NCBI GenBank assembly: GCA_050290865.1 | Contig: JBNKIW010000004.1 | Location: forward strand, 147,916 to 211,915 | Length of the DNA: 64,000 nucleotides | From: JARRLC01 sp050290865 | Lineage (GTDB): Bacteria > Pseudomonadota > Alphaproteobacteria > Rhizobiales > Rhodomicrobiaceae | Reading direction: 5' to 3' | Part shown: positions 8,990 through 19,340 of the stretch, one piece after another | Position numbering within the stretch: the first letter of the stretch is position 1 | Layout of the letters: every line of letters begins with the position of its first letter | The notes under the pieces: generated by a model | The model's database searches: none | The model's input: the letters and a program-made list of their open reading frames with translations, nothing else | Told to the model about the DNA's origin: nothing | Translations under genes and position numbers: made by a program

Positions 8990-10300
8990 CTAGACAAGAT
9001 CCAGCGCGTCGAGGAACTGCGCGTTGATGCGGCGGCAGTCGAACTGACTTTCCGCGAGCTCGCGGCTTGCCCGCGCCATCGAAGGAATCAGGTCTGGCCG
9101 CAGGAGAAGCCGCGCCATCGCCAGGGCCAGCGCGGTCGGATCGCCCGGCGGTACCAGCATGCCGTTGCTGCCCTCGCGCACGGCGGCGCGGCATCCCCGC
9201 GAGGTGGAGGTGATGACCGGGCGTCCCATGGCGATCGCCTCGACCAGCGATTTGGGGATCGTATCGCCCCGCGCCGGCAGCACGACGGCGTGTGCCCGCG
9301 CCATGTAGGGGCGCGGGTCGGGCTGCGGGCCGAGATATTGCACCACGTCCCGATAGCGCTTCAGCTCCGCGAGCGGGAAGCCGTGAGGACCGCGCACCTC
9401 CGGGCCGAGCACCAGGCATTTGTAATGTCCCGATTTCGCCCGCAGCGCGCGCGCCGCCTCGCAATAATCCTGAATACCCAGGCGGGTGTCGAGCGGGGCG
9501 GCAAAGAGGAAAATCACGCCGCGATCGAGCGGAGCCAGTGGCGTCTGAGGAAACATCCGCAGATCGACGCCGCTGCCGTTGATCGGAAACTGGCGCAGCC
9601 GCGAGGAGAGCACCTTGTGACGCTGCAGGAGTTTGTGATTCTCCTCGTTGAGGAAGACGGCTGTGTCGCAGAGCCGGAACGCGAGGCGCAACAGCGACTT
9701 CTGAAAACGGCGGCTGGCGATGGAAGCCTTTTCCGGCGCCTCAACGAAGCCACGGCCCAGTTCACCGATGACCGCCACGATACGCGGCACACCCGCGAGC
9801 CGCGCCGAGAGCCCCGCAAGCGCCGCCGCTTTCGCCGAATAACCCACGACCGCGGACGGTTTCAGATCTTTGAAAGCGCTGAGCAGGCGCATCACGGTTC
9901 GCTGATCGGCGATGGGCGACAAGCCCTGGCGGAAGGCGGGCAGATCGCCGAGCCGCACTTGCATCCGCTGCAAAAACGCCTCGGCATTACGGTCGAATGC
10001 AGGCGAGAAGCAGTAGACGCTGTGTCCCCGGCTCGAAATCTGCTGGATCATGGAGCCTGCGGTGACCGCGAGCGATGCGCCGCTGGGCGCGACGATAGCG
10101 ACACACCGGGCTTCGGACTGTACCGGCAGAACCGCGTCTGCGGCCCGCTGCCCGGCAGGCCCGGGACGGTCAGCCGCCCACATTTCGTCCGCCCCCCCTG
10201 AGATCGTCCGGTGCCCTGTCCCCATAGCCCCCCCCTGGTCCGGCGGCAGCGGCGCCCCTCCGGGCAACATGCCCGGTTCGCCATCTGTCGCCGAATGCAT
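8990..10300 (-). CDS. Glycosyltransferase family 4 (GT-B fold)
   Basis: 436 residues from the ATG at 10300, which follows GGGTGGGATAT. Longer in-frame starts exist up to 10441 but lack a ribosome site. The first 50 residues are Gly/Pro-rich and look disordered. From about residue 65 the GT4 pattern follows: VAPSGASLAVTAGSM, PSAVVGYSAKAAALAG, GVPRIVAVIGELGRGF, FPINGSGVDLRMF, and the donor-binding region ARGDTIPKSLVEAIAMGRPVI with SNGMLVPPGDP. Family 4 enzymes move sugars from nucleotide donors onto lipid-linked or polysaccharide acceptors; this one resembles the PglA/WbpT-like undecaprenyl-linked sugar transferases. The substrate cannot be told from the sequence. It lies 160 nt upstream of the two-helix protein and dapE. 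Confidence 0.85.
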   Translation of the reverse strand: MHSATDGEPGMLPGGAPLPPDQGGAMGTGHRTISGGADEMWAADRPGPAGQRAADAVLPVQSEARCVAIVAPSGASLAVTAGSMIQQISSRGHSVYCFSPAFDRNAEAFLQRMQVRLGDLPAFRQGLSPIADQRTVMRLLSAFKDLKPSAVVGYSAKAAALAGLSARLAGVPRIVAVIGELGRGFVEAPEKASIASRRFQKSLLRLAFRLCDTAVFLNEENHKLLQRHKVLSSRLRQFPINGSGVDLRMFPQTPLAPLDRGVIFLFAAPLDTRLGIQDYCEAARALRAKSGHYKCLVLGPEVRGPHGFPLAELKRYRDVVQYLGPQPDPRPYMARAHAVVLPARGDTIPKSLVEAIAMGRPVITSTSRGCRAAVREGSNGMLVPPGDPTALALAMARLLLRPDLIPSMARASRELAESQFDCRRINAQFLDALDLV

Positions 10301-10941
10301 ATATCCCACCCTATAATGAGCCCGCCCGCCCTCTTGTGTCCAGGAACACAGAAGGTGGCTCGCCCTGCCCTCGACGAACATAGGTGAATTCAGACCGGAA
10401 AAGGAAGCGAATCCGGCAATGCCGCCTGACCGGCATGGCATGTGCAGAACCTGACGCGCGGTTCAGAAATGCGCTTGATAAGTTGTGTTATTGATGATAC
10501 GCAACCACACGTTGCGCTTATTGCGTGACGAAGTTGCCTGCTGATACGCGGGCTAGCGGGGTAACTATCACTGGAGGGGTGCTGGAGACGGCATCCCTCC
10601 ACGTGGTTTTGTGCATGGACAAAAAAATGCCCCGGCGCGGGGTTGGCCGGGGCATTTCAAAGAGGGCGTTCACGGAAACCCGCGAACGCAACAATGTTCG
10701 TTCAGCGTCATGGCGGATTTGTGACATTGAGCACCGGCCAGGAGAAAGATTCGCTGCCCTTTTCAAGTTGTTGCTGCGGTTATCAACAGATGGAGATACG
10801 ATCGTCATCGGGCTCTTAGCTAATCTTGGTGGTGCGGAAGGAATAGGACTACAAGCTATAGTGTTTCCGGTCGTTATTGCGCAGCGTCGGAGCAACATGA
10901 GTGGATAAGTTTTTGCAACGGCTGCGGTAACAGTTGTTCCC
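10301..10941. other. 641-nt intergenic region between the glycosyltransferase start and lutC stop
   Basis: No convincing gene. Short frames on both strands (for example 10525-10908 plus and 10518-10898 minus) run through the terminator hairpin at 10621-10655 and match nothing I recognise. The part 10301-10620 is promoter and leader for the glycosyltransferase. The part 10656-10941 is either a long lutC 3' UTR or an unrecognised small RNA ending at that terminator. Confidence 0.5.
10621..10655 (-). terminator. Rho-independent terminator, minus strand
   Basis: A perfect 10-bp stem, ATGCCCCGGC (10627-10636) with GCCGGGGCAT (10646-10655), and a 9-nt loop. On the minus strand it is followed by a run of seven T (10621-10627). 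It ends minus-strand transcripts such as lutBC, 287 nt beyond the lutC stop. On the plus strand only three T follow, so activity there would be weak. Confidence 0.85.
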
Positions 10942-11625
10942 TCAAGGCGAAAATAGAACCATCAGCCGCCGCGGTCCATGGGCGCCGCGTACGATTTTCT
11001 GCTCGATGTCGGCTGTACAAGATGAACCGCTGACGAGATTTACCGAGCGAGGCAGTATTCCGTATCTGTGAACTGCGCGGAGCCGCTGCCAAGCCTCCTC
11101 ATATGACCCGACAATATCGTCCGCCAGCAGAATTACTATATGCGTCTCGGGAAGGAAATTGAGCGTCGAGGGATTGTCCTCGCCGGAGACGAGAAACAGC
11201 GTGCCGGTTTCGGCAGCCCCGGCCACCGCCCGGCTCAGCGACACCTCGTCGGCGGGTCTTGCAGGGCCCGTCTGCCGCGCGACCAGGGTTCCCTCCCAGG
11301 GCAACGCGGCGATCACCGCGTCCTCGCCGTGACGCAGCCGTGGCGGCAGATTGTGCTCCGCCAGGAGGGCGGCGATCGCCTGGGGTAGCTCATCGCGTGA
11401 CGCCACTTCGGCGGTGATCGCACTCTGCGCCTCCAGCGAGGCGCGAAACTGCCCGATCATCTCCGCTTGGGGCAAACGCGCCCGCGCCGGAACGATGCCC
11501 TCCGGCGCCCGTTCGAGCCGCGCAAGCACCGCCCCGCGCCGCCCCGGCTCGTCGCCGCGCGTGCCCAACGCCGCGCGTACGCGTCCCAGAACCGCCTCGC
11601 GTCCCTCTCCGCCGTTCGCGCTCAT
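10942..11625 (-). CDS. lutC: Lactate utilisation protein LutC/YkgG
   Basis: 227 residues of the LUD domain family. Landmarks: GAAETGTLFLVSG, NFLPETHIVIL, and NLVSGSSCTADIEQ close to the C-terminus. LutC is the third component of LutABC, which oxidises L-lactate to pyruvate. Its ATG at 11625 overlaps the lutB TGA (ATGA), so translation is coupled. The N-terminal 70 residues are Arg/Ala-rich and poorly conserved, as usual for the family. A terminator lies 287 nt downstream. Confidence 0.9.
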   Translation of the reverse strand: MSANGGEGREAVLGRVRAALGTRGDEPGRRGAVLARLERAPEGIVPARARLPQAEMIGQFRASLEAQSAITAEVASRDELPQAIAALLAEHNLPPRLRHGEDAVIAALPWEGTLVARQTGPARPADEVSLSRAVAGAAETGTLFLVSGEDNPSTLNFLPETHIVILLADDIVGSYEEAWQRLRAVHRYGILPRSVNLVSGSSCTADIEQKIVRGAHGPRRLMVLFSP

Positions 11626-13067
11626 CGTCCGATCTCCAGCTCGCGCTGCCGCCGTTTGAGTTCGGCTTTCCACTTGGTCTGAAAGGTGCGCCCCAGCGGC
11701 GCGGGCAGGTCCCGGTGTTTCAACCATGCGCCCGCGCCCGGCAGCCAGCGGAAAGACCCGCGCGGTTTCGCCCATTCGCTCAGCACACCCGCCGTTGCTT
11801 TCATGAGGAAATGATACAGCCCCGGCCGCCGCGCCAGGAACGCCCACGCCCTGAGCGCGGCGCGCTGCATCCACGAGTTCGCACCCGTGGCGAATTCGCG
11901 CTCGCGCCAGTGCCGCATCATCTTCGGGAGCGGGATGCTCATCGGGCACACCGCCTCGCATCGCCCGCAAAAGGACGACGCGTTGGGCAGGTGCCCGGCC
12001 TCGTTCACGCCAATGAGCTGCGGCGTCAGCACCGCGCCCATCGGACCGGGATAGACCCAGCCATAGGCATGTCCGCCCACCGCGCCATATACGGGGCAAT
12101 GATTCATGCACGCCCCGCAGCGGATGCAGCGCAGCATGTCGCGAAAATCCGAGCCGAGCATTTCGGAACGGCCATTATCGACGAGCACGATATGATACGC
12201 CTGCGGGCCGTCCGGGTCCCCCTCGCGCCGCGGGCCGGTGGAGAAGGTGTTGTACATCGTCATCGCCTGGCCGGTCGCCGAACGCGCCAGCACGCGCAGA
12301 ATGGCGCTGGCGTCCGCGAGCGTCGGTACGATTTTCTCGATGCTCGCAATGACGATATGCACGCGCGGCAAAAGCTGCGTCAGGTCGCCATTGCCCTCGT
12401 TGGTGACGATGACCGAGCTGCCGGTCTCGGCGACGAGGAAATTGGCGCCGGTGATACCGACATCGGCGGCAATGAACTTGCGGCGCAGCACCGCGCGCGC
12501 CTCCGACACGAGCTTCACCGGCTCGTCGAGGTTACGGCTGGGCGCCAGATCCTTGTGCACGCGGCGGAAATCCGCTTCGACCTGATCGCGGTTGAGATGG
12601 AAGGCCGGGGCGATGATATGGCTCGGCGGCTCGTTGCGGATCTGAATGATGTATTCGCCGAGATCGGTCTCCGCCGCCTCCAGGCCCGCCGCCTCCAGCG
12701 CGCTGTTGAGCGCGATTTCTTCGGCGACCATCGACTTGCCTTTGGTGACGAGCTTCGCGTCCGCCTCCCGGCAGATGTTCACGACAACCGAGCGCGCCTC
12801 TTCCGCCGTGGCCGCCCAATGCACGTGGCCACCCGACTCGATGACCTTTTCTTCATAAGCCTCGAGATAGAGATCGAGATGCGCGAGCGCGTGGTTCTTG
12901 ATGTCCCTGGCCTGTGCGCACAGCGCGTCGAATTCCGGCAGCGCCTCGCGGGCGGCGGCGCGCTTGGTGATGAAGCCCGGTCCGGCATTCGCGAGCGCAC
13001 GCTGGAGCTGCGCATCCGCCAGGGCGGCGGTGGCGTTCTTCTTGAAGGCGCGGGAGGTTGGCTGCAA
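11622..13067 (-). CDS. lutB: Lactate utilisation iron-sulfur protein LutB/YkgF
   Basis: 481 residues if started at TTG 13067 (protein LQPTSRAFKKNATAALAD), preceded by CGGGAA at good spacing. The open frame continues upstream to 13703 but has no family similarity there, and E. coli YkgF is 475 residues, so the TTG start is preferred. The LUD domain covers about residues 60-290 (GITGANFLVAETGSSVIVTN, VHIVIASIEKIVPTL). A C-terminal pair of 4Fe-4S motifs follows: CIRCGACMNHCPVY and CGRCEAVCPMSIP. It is translationally coupled to lutC. lutA, usually adjacent, is at the left edge of the window. Confidence 0.92.
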   Translation of the reverse strand: MQPTSRAFKKNATAALADAQLQRALANAGPGFITKRAAAREALPEFDALCAQARDIKNHALAHLDLYLEAYEEKVIESGGHVHWAATAEEARSVVVNICREADAKLVTKGKSMVAEEIALNSALEAAGLEAAETDLGEYIIQIRNEPPSHIIAPAFHLNRDQVEADFRRVHKDLAPSRNLDEPVKLVSEARAVLRRKFIAADVGITGANFLVAETGSSVIVTNEGNGDLTQLLPRVHIVIASIEKIVPTLADASAILRVLARSATGQAMTMYNTFSTGPRREGDPDGPQAYHIVLVDNGRSEMLGSDFRDMLRCIRCGACMNHCPVYGAVGGHAYGWVYPGPMGAVLTPQLIGVNEAGHLPNASSFCGRCEAVCPMSIPLPKMMRHWREREFATGANSWMQRAALRAWAFLARRPGLYHFLMKATAGVLSEWAKPRGSFRWLPGAGAWLKHRDLPAPLGRTFQTKWKAELKRRQRELEIGR

Positions 13068-13253
13068 GGTGTGTTCCCGGTTGGCGGCGGTGGCGAGGAT
13101 TAAGGCAAACCATAGCCCGCGCGATGTTCTGCGGCAAGGCGGCGGGGAGCGCCGGCCTATAGCCCATTCGGGGGATGGCGCCGGGAGAGCATGCGTTCGA
13201 TGCCGTGGCATACCAAACTCTGCCCACCGAGTAATGGACGGGAGAAACTGCAC

Positions 13254-13742
13254 ATGTCCTGGAATGATTTTTCTTTTTTCAAAGATCTGCAGCCGCAGGA
13301 ATTTTTCGTCCTGTTCGCCGCCGTTTTCGTCGCGTTCTGGTGTGCGCTCTGCGCCCTCATCGCCCGTTTGAGCGGCTGGGCGACGCTGGCGCAGCGGTAC
13401 CGGTTTTCGGATACCTTCCACGGGCGCAAATGGCGTTTTCGCAGCGCGATTTTCGGTTCTTCGGGCAGCTATGGCGGCGTGTTGACGGTAGGCGCCGACA
13501 GCCAGGGGCTTTACCTCGCGGTGATGCCGCTGTTCCGTGTGGGCCATCCGCCGCTTTTCATCCCATGGCAGGATGTCGGCAAAATCGTCTCGGAGGATGT
13601 CCGGAATTCTACGCGTCGGTGGTACAGATCCTCCGACACGCCGCTCGAACTCGGGAGCGAACATCTTGTGAGAGTGACCTTTCAAGACAATATGGTTGCC
13701 CAACTGGAGGCGGAAGCGGGCCGCGAGATCCGCTCTGCCTGA
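13254..13742 (+). CDS. Small membrane-anchored protein of unknown function
   Basis: 162 residues from ATG 13254 (MSWNDFSFFKDLQPQEFF), with GGGAG shortly before. One strong hydrophobic segment lies at about residues 18-42 (FVLFAAVFVAFWCALCALIA). A predicted beta-rich cytoplasmic part follows (FRSAIFGSSGSYGGVLTVGA, PLFIPWQDV), reminiscent of PH-like membrane-associated domains, though this is only an impression. No catalytic motif. It stands alone between lutB, which is divergent, and mntH. Confidence 0.65.
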   Translation: MSWNDFSFFKDLQPQEFFVLFAAVFVAFWCALCALIARLSGWATLAQRYRFSDTFHGRKWRFRSAIFGSSGSYGGVLTVGADSQGLYLAVMPLFRVGHPPLFIPWQDVGKIVSEDVRNSTRRWYRSSDTPLELGSEHLVRVTFQDNMVAQLEAEAGREIRSA

Positions 13743-13924
13743 CCCCTCGCCGGGTCCGGGCTTTTCGCCGGTCCGTCAGGAGCGTGCCCCATCTTATGGC
13801 GCCCTTAACCCGTGGATGTGTAAACAAAACACAACTGCCACGGGTGTACCGGAAAATGGTCGCAGCATCGATGCGATACGGCTCCGCCGCGTTTGCCTTG
13901 TGTGCTAAGGAGAGGTGTATTTGC

Positions 13925-13945
13925 AATTGCAAATTATTTGCAATT
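13925..13945 (+). promoter_or_regulatory. Mur/Fur-family manganese box upstream of mntH
   Basis: A 21-nt perfect palindrome with a single central base; its 17-nt core is TTGCAAATTATTTGCAA (13927-13943). An extra TTGCAA half-site precedes it at 13921-13926. This matches the known alphaproteobacterial Mur box, TGCAAAT-N-ATTTGCA, found before mntH and sitABCD. It ends 57 nt before the mntH start, the expected place for manganese-dependent repression. Confidence 0.8.
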
Positions 13946-14002
13946 TTGTTAGCGTCTTGAGAGTCCGTATCCGCAACATCTGCGCGTTTTCGGGGTGAGA
14001 CG

Positions 14003-15316
<1,314 letters not shown>

Positions 15317-15424
15317 GGCGCGGAAAGCCTCCTTTAACGCGGCCATGAAACTATGGCGCGGTGTTCGCGGCGGCCCCTCCCCCGCGCGCGGCCATCCAGG
15401 AACGGCGTTCAGGGACGCAAGGCC

Positions 15425-16108
15425 ATGCTCAAGATCCGCGACGTCAGTATTCCGCCCGTGGGGCTGCCGGGCATCCTCCGGCTTCCCGAGCGTCCCGCCG
15501 GTCTCGTGCTCTTCGCGCATGGCAGCGGGTCGAGCCGCCTCAGCCCCCGGAACACCGCGGTGGCAGGCGCGATGAACGGCAGCGGCATCGCCACACTACT
15601 GTTCGACCTCCTGACCGAGGACGAGGACGCGGACCGGGAGAACGTCTTCAACATCCCGCTGCTGGCGCGCCGCCTGACCGACGCGGTCAACTGGGTCGGC
15701 GAAGATGCGGGCCTGCGCGACATGCCGCTCGGGCTTTTCGGCGCTTCGACCGGAGCCGCCGCGGCTCTGGTGGCCGCGGCCCGGCTGGGTGGACGCGTCG
15801 CTGCCGTCGTCTCGCGCGGCGGCCGTCCCGACCTCGCTGGCGAAATACTCGATCAGATCACCACGCCGACGCTGCTGATCGTCGGCGGCGCCGATCTGGG
15901 GGTCATGGACCTCAACGAACTGGCCTACGCTCATCTCGCCGGTCCGAAAGGCATCGAAATCGTCCCCGGCGCCACCCATCTTTTCCCTGAGCCCGGCGCG
16001 CTCGAAGCCGTCACCGGGCATGCCATCAAGTGGTTCGAGCATCACTTCGAAGCGGCGGTACGGCAGCAACGGCCCTTGCGCCGCCAAGCCAGGAGAGCAG
16101 CGCGATGA
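15425..16108 (+). CDS. Dienelactone hydrolase-family alpha/beta hydrolase
   Basis: 227 residues from ATG 15425 (MLKIRDVSIPPVGLPGILRL), with AAGG before it. The oxyanion segment LFAHGSGSSRLSPRN, the nucleophile elbow LFGASTGAAAAL (Ser in G-A-S-T-G), and the late His in PGATHLFPEPGAL make a Ser-Asp-His triad plausible. The acid may be Asp in IVGGADLGVMDL. It overlaps the next gene by ATGA, so the hydrolase and the phosphoribosyltransferase are co-translated. The same two domains occur fused in some bacteria, so they probably act together; the substrate is not known. Confidence 0.8.
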   Translation: MLKIRDVSIPPVGLPGILRLPERPAGLVLFAHGSGSSRLSPRNTAVAGAMNGSGIATLLFDLLTEDEDADRENVFNIPLLARRLTDAVNWVGEDAGLRDMPLGLFGASTGAAAALVAAARLGGRVAAVVSRGGRPDLAGEILDQITTPTLLIVGGADLGVMDLNELAYAHLAGPKGIEIVPGATHLFPEPGALEAVTGHAIKWFEHHFEAAVRQQRPLRRQARRAAR

Positions 16109-16776
16109 AATTCAAGAACCGCTCCGAGGCCGGGCGCCTGCTTGCCGAACGCCTCGCCGAATACAAGAACCAGCATCCTGTCATCCTGGCGCTGCCGCGC
16201 GGCGGGGTGCCAGTAGCGGCGGAGATCGCCGAAGCCCTGCGCGCCCCGCTCGATCTTATCCTCGTGCGCAAGGTCGGTGTGCCCTGGCATGCCGAGCTGG
16301 CCATGGGCGCGGTGGTGGACGGCGGCGCGCCGATCATTGTCCGCAACGAGGACGTGATGGCGATGACGGGCACCACCAAGGCTGATTTCGAACGGGTCTG
16401 CGCGGAGGAGCTGGAGGAGATCGAGCGGCGGCGGAAACGCTATCTCGGCGGCCGGGCACGCGCGGAGATCGCCGGACATGTGGCCATCGTGGTTGATGAT
16501 GGCATCGCGACCGGTGCCACCATGCGGGCCGCGCTCAGGGCGACCCGGCGGCGCAATCCGGCAAAGCTCGTACTCGCGGTCCCCGTCGGGCCGGCCGGTA
16601 CCATGGCGGAACTGGGCGCGGAGGCCGATGAGGTCATTTGCATCGATGAACGCAGTTTTCTCGGCGCGATCGGCCTGCATTACGACGATTTCCGGCAGAT
16701 CGGCGACGACGAGGTCATCGACCTGCTCGCCCGCTTTTCCGCGGTGAAAATGGCCGCAAAAGCACCCGCGGCGTGA
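16105..16776 (+). CDS. Phosphoribosyltransferase-family protein
   Basis: 223 residues starting at the ATG that overlaps the hydrolase stop. The type I PRTase fold is visible: LALPRGGVPVAAEIAEAL near the N-terminus and the PRPP loop VAIVVDDGIATGATMRAAL. An inserted helical arm (KADFERVCAEELEEIERRRKRY) is typical of the predicted PRTases often paired with dienelactone hydrolases. The motif DDGIATGAT is intact, so PRPP binding is likely; the base or acceptor is unknown. Confidence 0.82.
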   Translation: MKFKNRSEAGRLLAERLAEYKNQHPVILALPRGGVPVAAEIAEALRAPLDLILVRKVGVPWHAELAMGAVVDGGAPIIVRNEDVMAMTGTTKADFERVCAEELEEIERRRKRYLGGRARAEIAGHVAIVVDDGIATGATMRAALRATRRRNPAKLVLAVPVGPAGTMAELGAEADEVICIDERSFLGAIGLHYDDFRQIGDDEVIDLLARFSAVKMAAKAPAA

Positions 16777-17000
16777 ACCGCGCCGCTGCCGCCTCATCCG
16801 ACAGGAAGGAAACGGGCGTCCGTCCGCAACGATCTTTGCCGGGCACTCAGCACCGCCTGAAACATTATGAAATCTTCCTAAAAAGTAGTCTCCCCGCGGC
16901 ATTAAGCAAACATCAAGCCGCCACAACGACTTTAGAGTTATGTTAAGAAGGCAGGGCGTAACCTGCCGTTCAGGCACACCACTATTGTTAGAGTACACTT

Positions 17001-19340
17001 GTGAAAAAGCCTTGGCTGATCGCCATCGCGATCGTCCTGAGTTTTGGCGCTATCACGCTGGCGGGGATTCATCTTCTGCGGCAGTCCACCGACAAGGTCA
17101 TCCGTGAGCAGGCCGAGATGACGGCCCAGCGTTGGGCGGAGGACCTCGCCACCAAGCTCCCGCGCCTCGACGACATTGCCTCAGGACGCGACCTGCTTGC
17201 CAACGAGAAGGCTTATCTTGCCCTGGTCCGCAGGGTCGGCGATGTGTTCCGCTTCAAGCTGTTTGACCCGCGCGGGCGCTTGCGGCTCATTTCCGATGAT
17301 TTCGACGTCAATGAGATAACCAAGGTCCAGCCCGGCCCGGGGCAGAAGGGCAGCGAATTCGACGTAGCGGAGCCGCAGTTCTCCAACCCGAAGGCCAAGT
17401 CGGTTTTTCTCACCGGAGAGCCCTACACGACCGTGCACGATGGCACCGCGAAGGAGGACCGGCCCTCCGTCTATGCGGAGAGCTACGTCCCCGTGATGCG
17501 CGACGGCAAGCGCATCGCCGTCATGGAAGTCTATGTCGATCAGACCGGAGACGCCGCGATCATCAGAGCGGGACAGCTCACTTTCGCCACGAAGATCGCG
17601 GGGCTGACCATACTCACCCTCGGCATACCGGTTTTCGCGCTCATCTTCGCCCTGCGGCAGTTGCGCCAGCAGAACGCGGTGCTCGAAGTGGAACGCAACC
17701 GTGCGCTCAAAGCCGAGCGGGCCAAGGCGGAATTCCTCGCCAATATGAGCCATGAAGTCCGCACGCCCATGAACGGCGTACTGGGCATGACGGGCCTTCT
17801 GCTGCAGACGCCTCTCGAAGATGGGCAGCGGCAACTGGCGGAAACGATCCAGAAATCGGGCGAGACACTCCTCACCGTCTTGAACGACATCCTCGATTTC
17901 TCCAAGATCGAGGCGGGCAAGCTCCATCTCGAAGTGACGGGCTTCGAGGTCGTGCCGATGCTCGACAGCACGGCGGAGCTTCTGGCGCCCCAGGCGCACG
18001 CCAAGAACCTGGAGGTGCCCACTTATGTGGCTCCGGACGTTCCCAAGCGCCTGCGCGGCGACGAGGGCCGCATCCGGCAGATCCTCATCAATCTCATCAA
18101 CAATGCGATCAAGTTCACCAACACCGGCGGCGTTCGCGTCGAGGTCTCGGTCAGCGTGAGCGAGAACGGCCCGGACTATACCGTTCTGCGTTTCGACGTC
18201 GTGGATACCGGCTGCGGCATTCCAGAAGATTTCCGCGAATATCTGTTCGACAAGTTCACGCAGGCCGATGCGTCGGCCACGCGGCGGCACGGTGGCGCCG
18301 GGCTGGGCCTTGCTATCTGCAAGCAGCTTGTCACGCTGATGAACGGCCGGATTGGCGTCGAAAGCCGCGAAGGCCACGGCTCGCATTTCTGGTTCACCGT
18401 GAGGCTGGAACGCGACATGGGCTCGGAAACGAGTTGGACGGCGGGCGCCATTGCCTCGCTCGACGGGCGCAAGATCCTGGTGGTGGACGACAACGAGGTG
18501 AACCGGCTCGTCTTCGAAAAGCAGCTTGCTGCGCTCGGGGTGAGGGTGTCGGTCGCCGCCGGCGCTGAAACCGCCATGGAGAAGCTGCGGCACGCGGTGG
18601 AGGCGGGTGAGGCGTTCGACGCGGTCATCATGGACCACCTGATGCCCGGCACGGACGGGCTGGAGTTGTGCGCCATGATCCGCAGCGAGCCCTGGCAGCT
18701 CGCATCCAAGCTCGTGCTTTCCTCGTCCTCGGGAAGGGTCAACTCCAATGCGACGGCCAAGAAATACGGCTTCGACGCCGCGCTTCCCAAGCCGGTGCGG
18801 CCGGGTGTGCTGTTGAACACGCTGGGCAGGCTGTTTTCCGGGACGGAGGTGGTCGCTGCGGCTGCGGAACGTTGCGTGCATCCGGCGCAGGCCGGAACCG
18901 CGGGCGCCGGCGCCGTCAAGCCGCTGCGGATCCTCGTGGCCGAGGACAACCCGATCAATCAGCTGCTCATGCTCACAATCCTGAAGAGCTGCGGCTACCA
19001 GGCCGATGCGGTCGGCAACGGGTATGAAGCCGTCGAATCGGTGCGCAGCATGCCATATGACATCATCATCATGGATGTGCAGATGCCGGAGATGGGCGGC
19101 ATGGAGGCGACGCGTCTGATCCGGCAACTGAACGACGAGGCGGCGAATATCCCGATCATCGCGGCCACCGCGCATGCGCTCCACGGCGACCGCGAGCGCT
19201 TTCTGGCGGCGGGCATGACCGACTATATCTCCAAGCCGATCGACAAGGATGAACTCCTGGAAAAGATCGCCCACTGGACTGTCGGGAAACAGGAGAAGTT
19301 TCGCGCGGCCTGCGCCGACGCGCACAATTGGTGCATTTGA
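17001..19340 (+). CDS. Hybrid sensor histidine kinase with two receiver domains
   Basis: 779 residues from a GTG start at 17001. Two membrane helices (about 5-25 and 195-217) enclose a periplasmic sensor of about 170 residues without a recognised domain. HisKA follows with H251 in NMSHEVRTPMNG, then the HATPase (NLINNAIKFTN, DTGCGIP, GGAGLGLAICKQL). Receiver 1 has D545 in VIMDHLMPG; its KP motif is PKPVRPG. Receiver 2 has D692 in IIMDVQMPEMGG and SKPIDKDE. There is no histidine phosphotransfer domain and no adjacent regulator gene, so the signal must pass to an unlinked partner. It closely resembles the kinase at 24583-27012 in layout. Confidence 0.92.
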   Translation: MKKPWLIAIAIVLSFGAITLAGIHLLRQSTDKVIREQAEMTAQRWAEDLATKLPRLDDIASGRDLLANEKAYLALVRRVGDVFRFKLFDPRGRLRLISDDFDVNEITKVQPGPGQKGSEFDVAEPQFSNPKAKSVFLTGEPYTTVHDGTAKEDRPSVYAESYVPVMRDGKRIAVMEVYVDQTGDAAIIRAGQLTFATKIAGLTILTLGIPVFALIFALRQLRQQNAVLEVERNRALKAERAKAEFLANMSHEVRTPMNGVLGMTGLLLQTPLEDGQRQLAETIQKSGETLLTVLNDILDFSKIEAGKLHLEVTGFEVVPMLDSTAELLAPQAHAKNLEVPTYVAPDVPKRLRGDEGRIRQILINLINNAIKFTNTGGVRVEVSVSVSENGPDYTVLRFDVVDTGCGIPEDFREYLFDKFTQADASATRRHGGAGLGLAICKQLVTLMNGRIGVESREGHGSHFWFTVRLERDMGSETSWTAGAIASLDGRKILVVDDNEVNRLVFEKQLAALGVRVSVAAGAETAMEKLRHAVEAGEAFDAVIMDHLMPGTDGLELCAMIRSEPWQLASKLVLSSSSGRVNSNATAKKYGFDAALPKPVRPGVLLNTLGRLFSGTEVVAAAAERCVHPAQAGTAGAGAVKPLRILVAEDNPINQLLMLTILKSCGYQADAVGNGYEAVESVRSMPYDIIIMDVQMPEMGGMEATRLIRQLNDEAANIPIIAATAHALHGDRERFLAAGMTDYISKPIDKDELLEKIAHWTVGKQEKFRAACADAHNWCI

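Noticed and set aside
10525..10908. 127-codon plus-strand frame in the lutC/glycosyltransferase gap
   Set aside because: It translates through a terminator hairpin and has no recognisable similarity.
13068..13703. In-frame upstream extension of lutB on the minus strand (would give 693 residues)
   Set aside because: No LutB family similarity in the added part, and a TTG with a ribosome site gives the normal family length.
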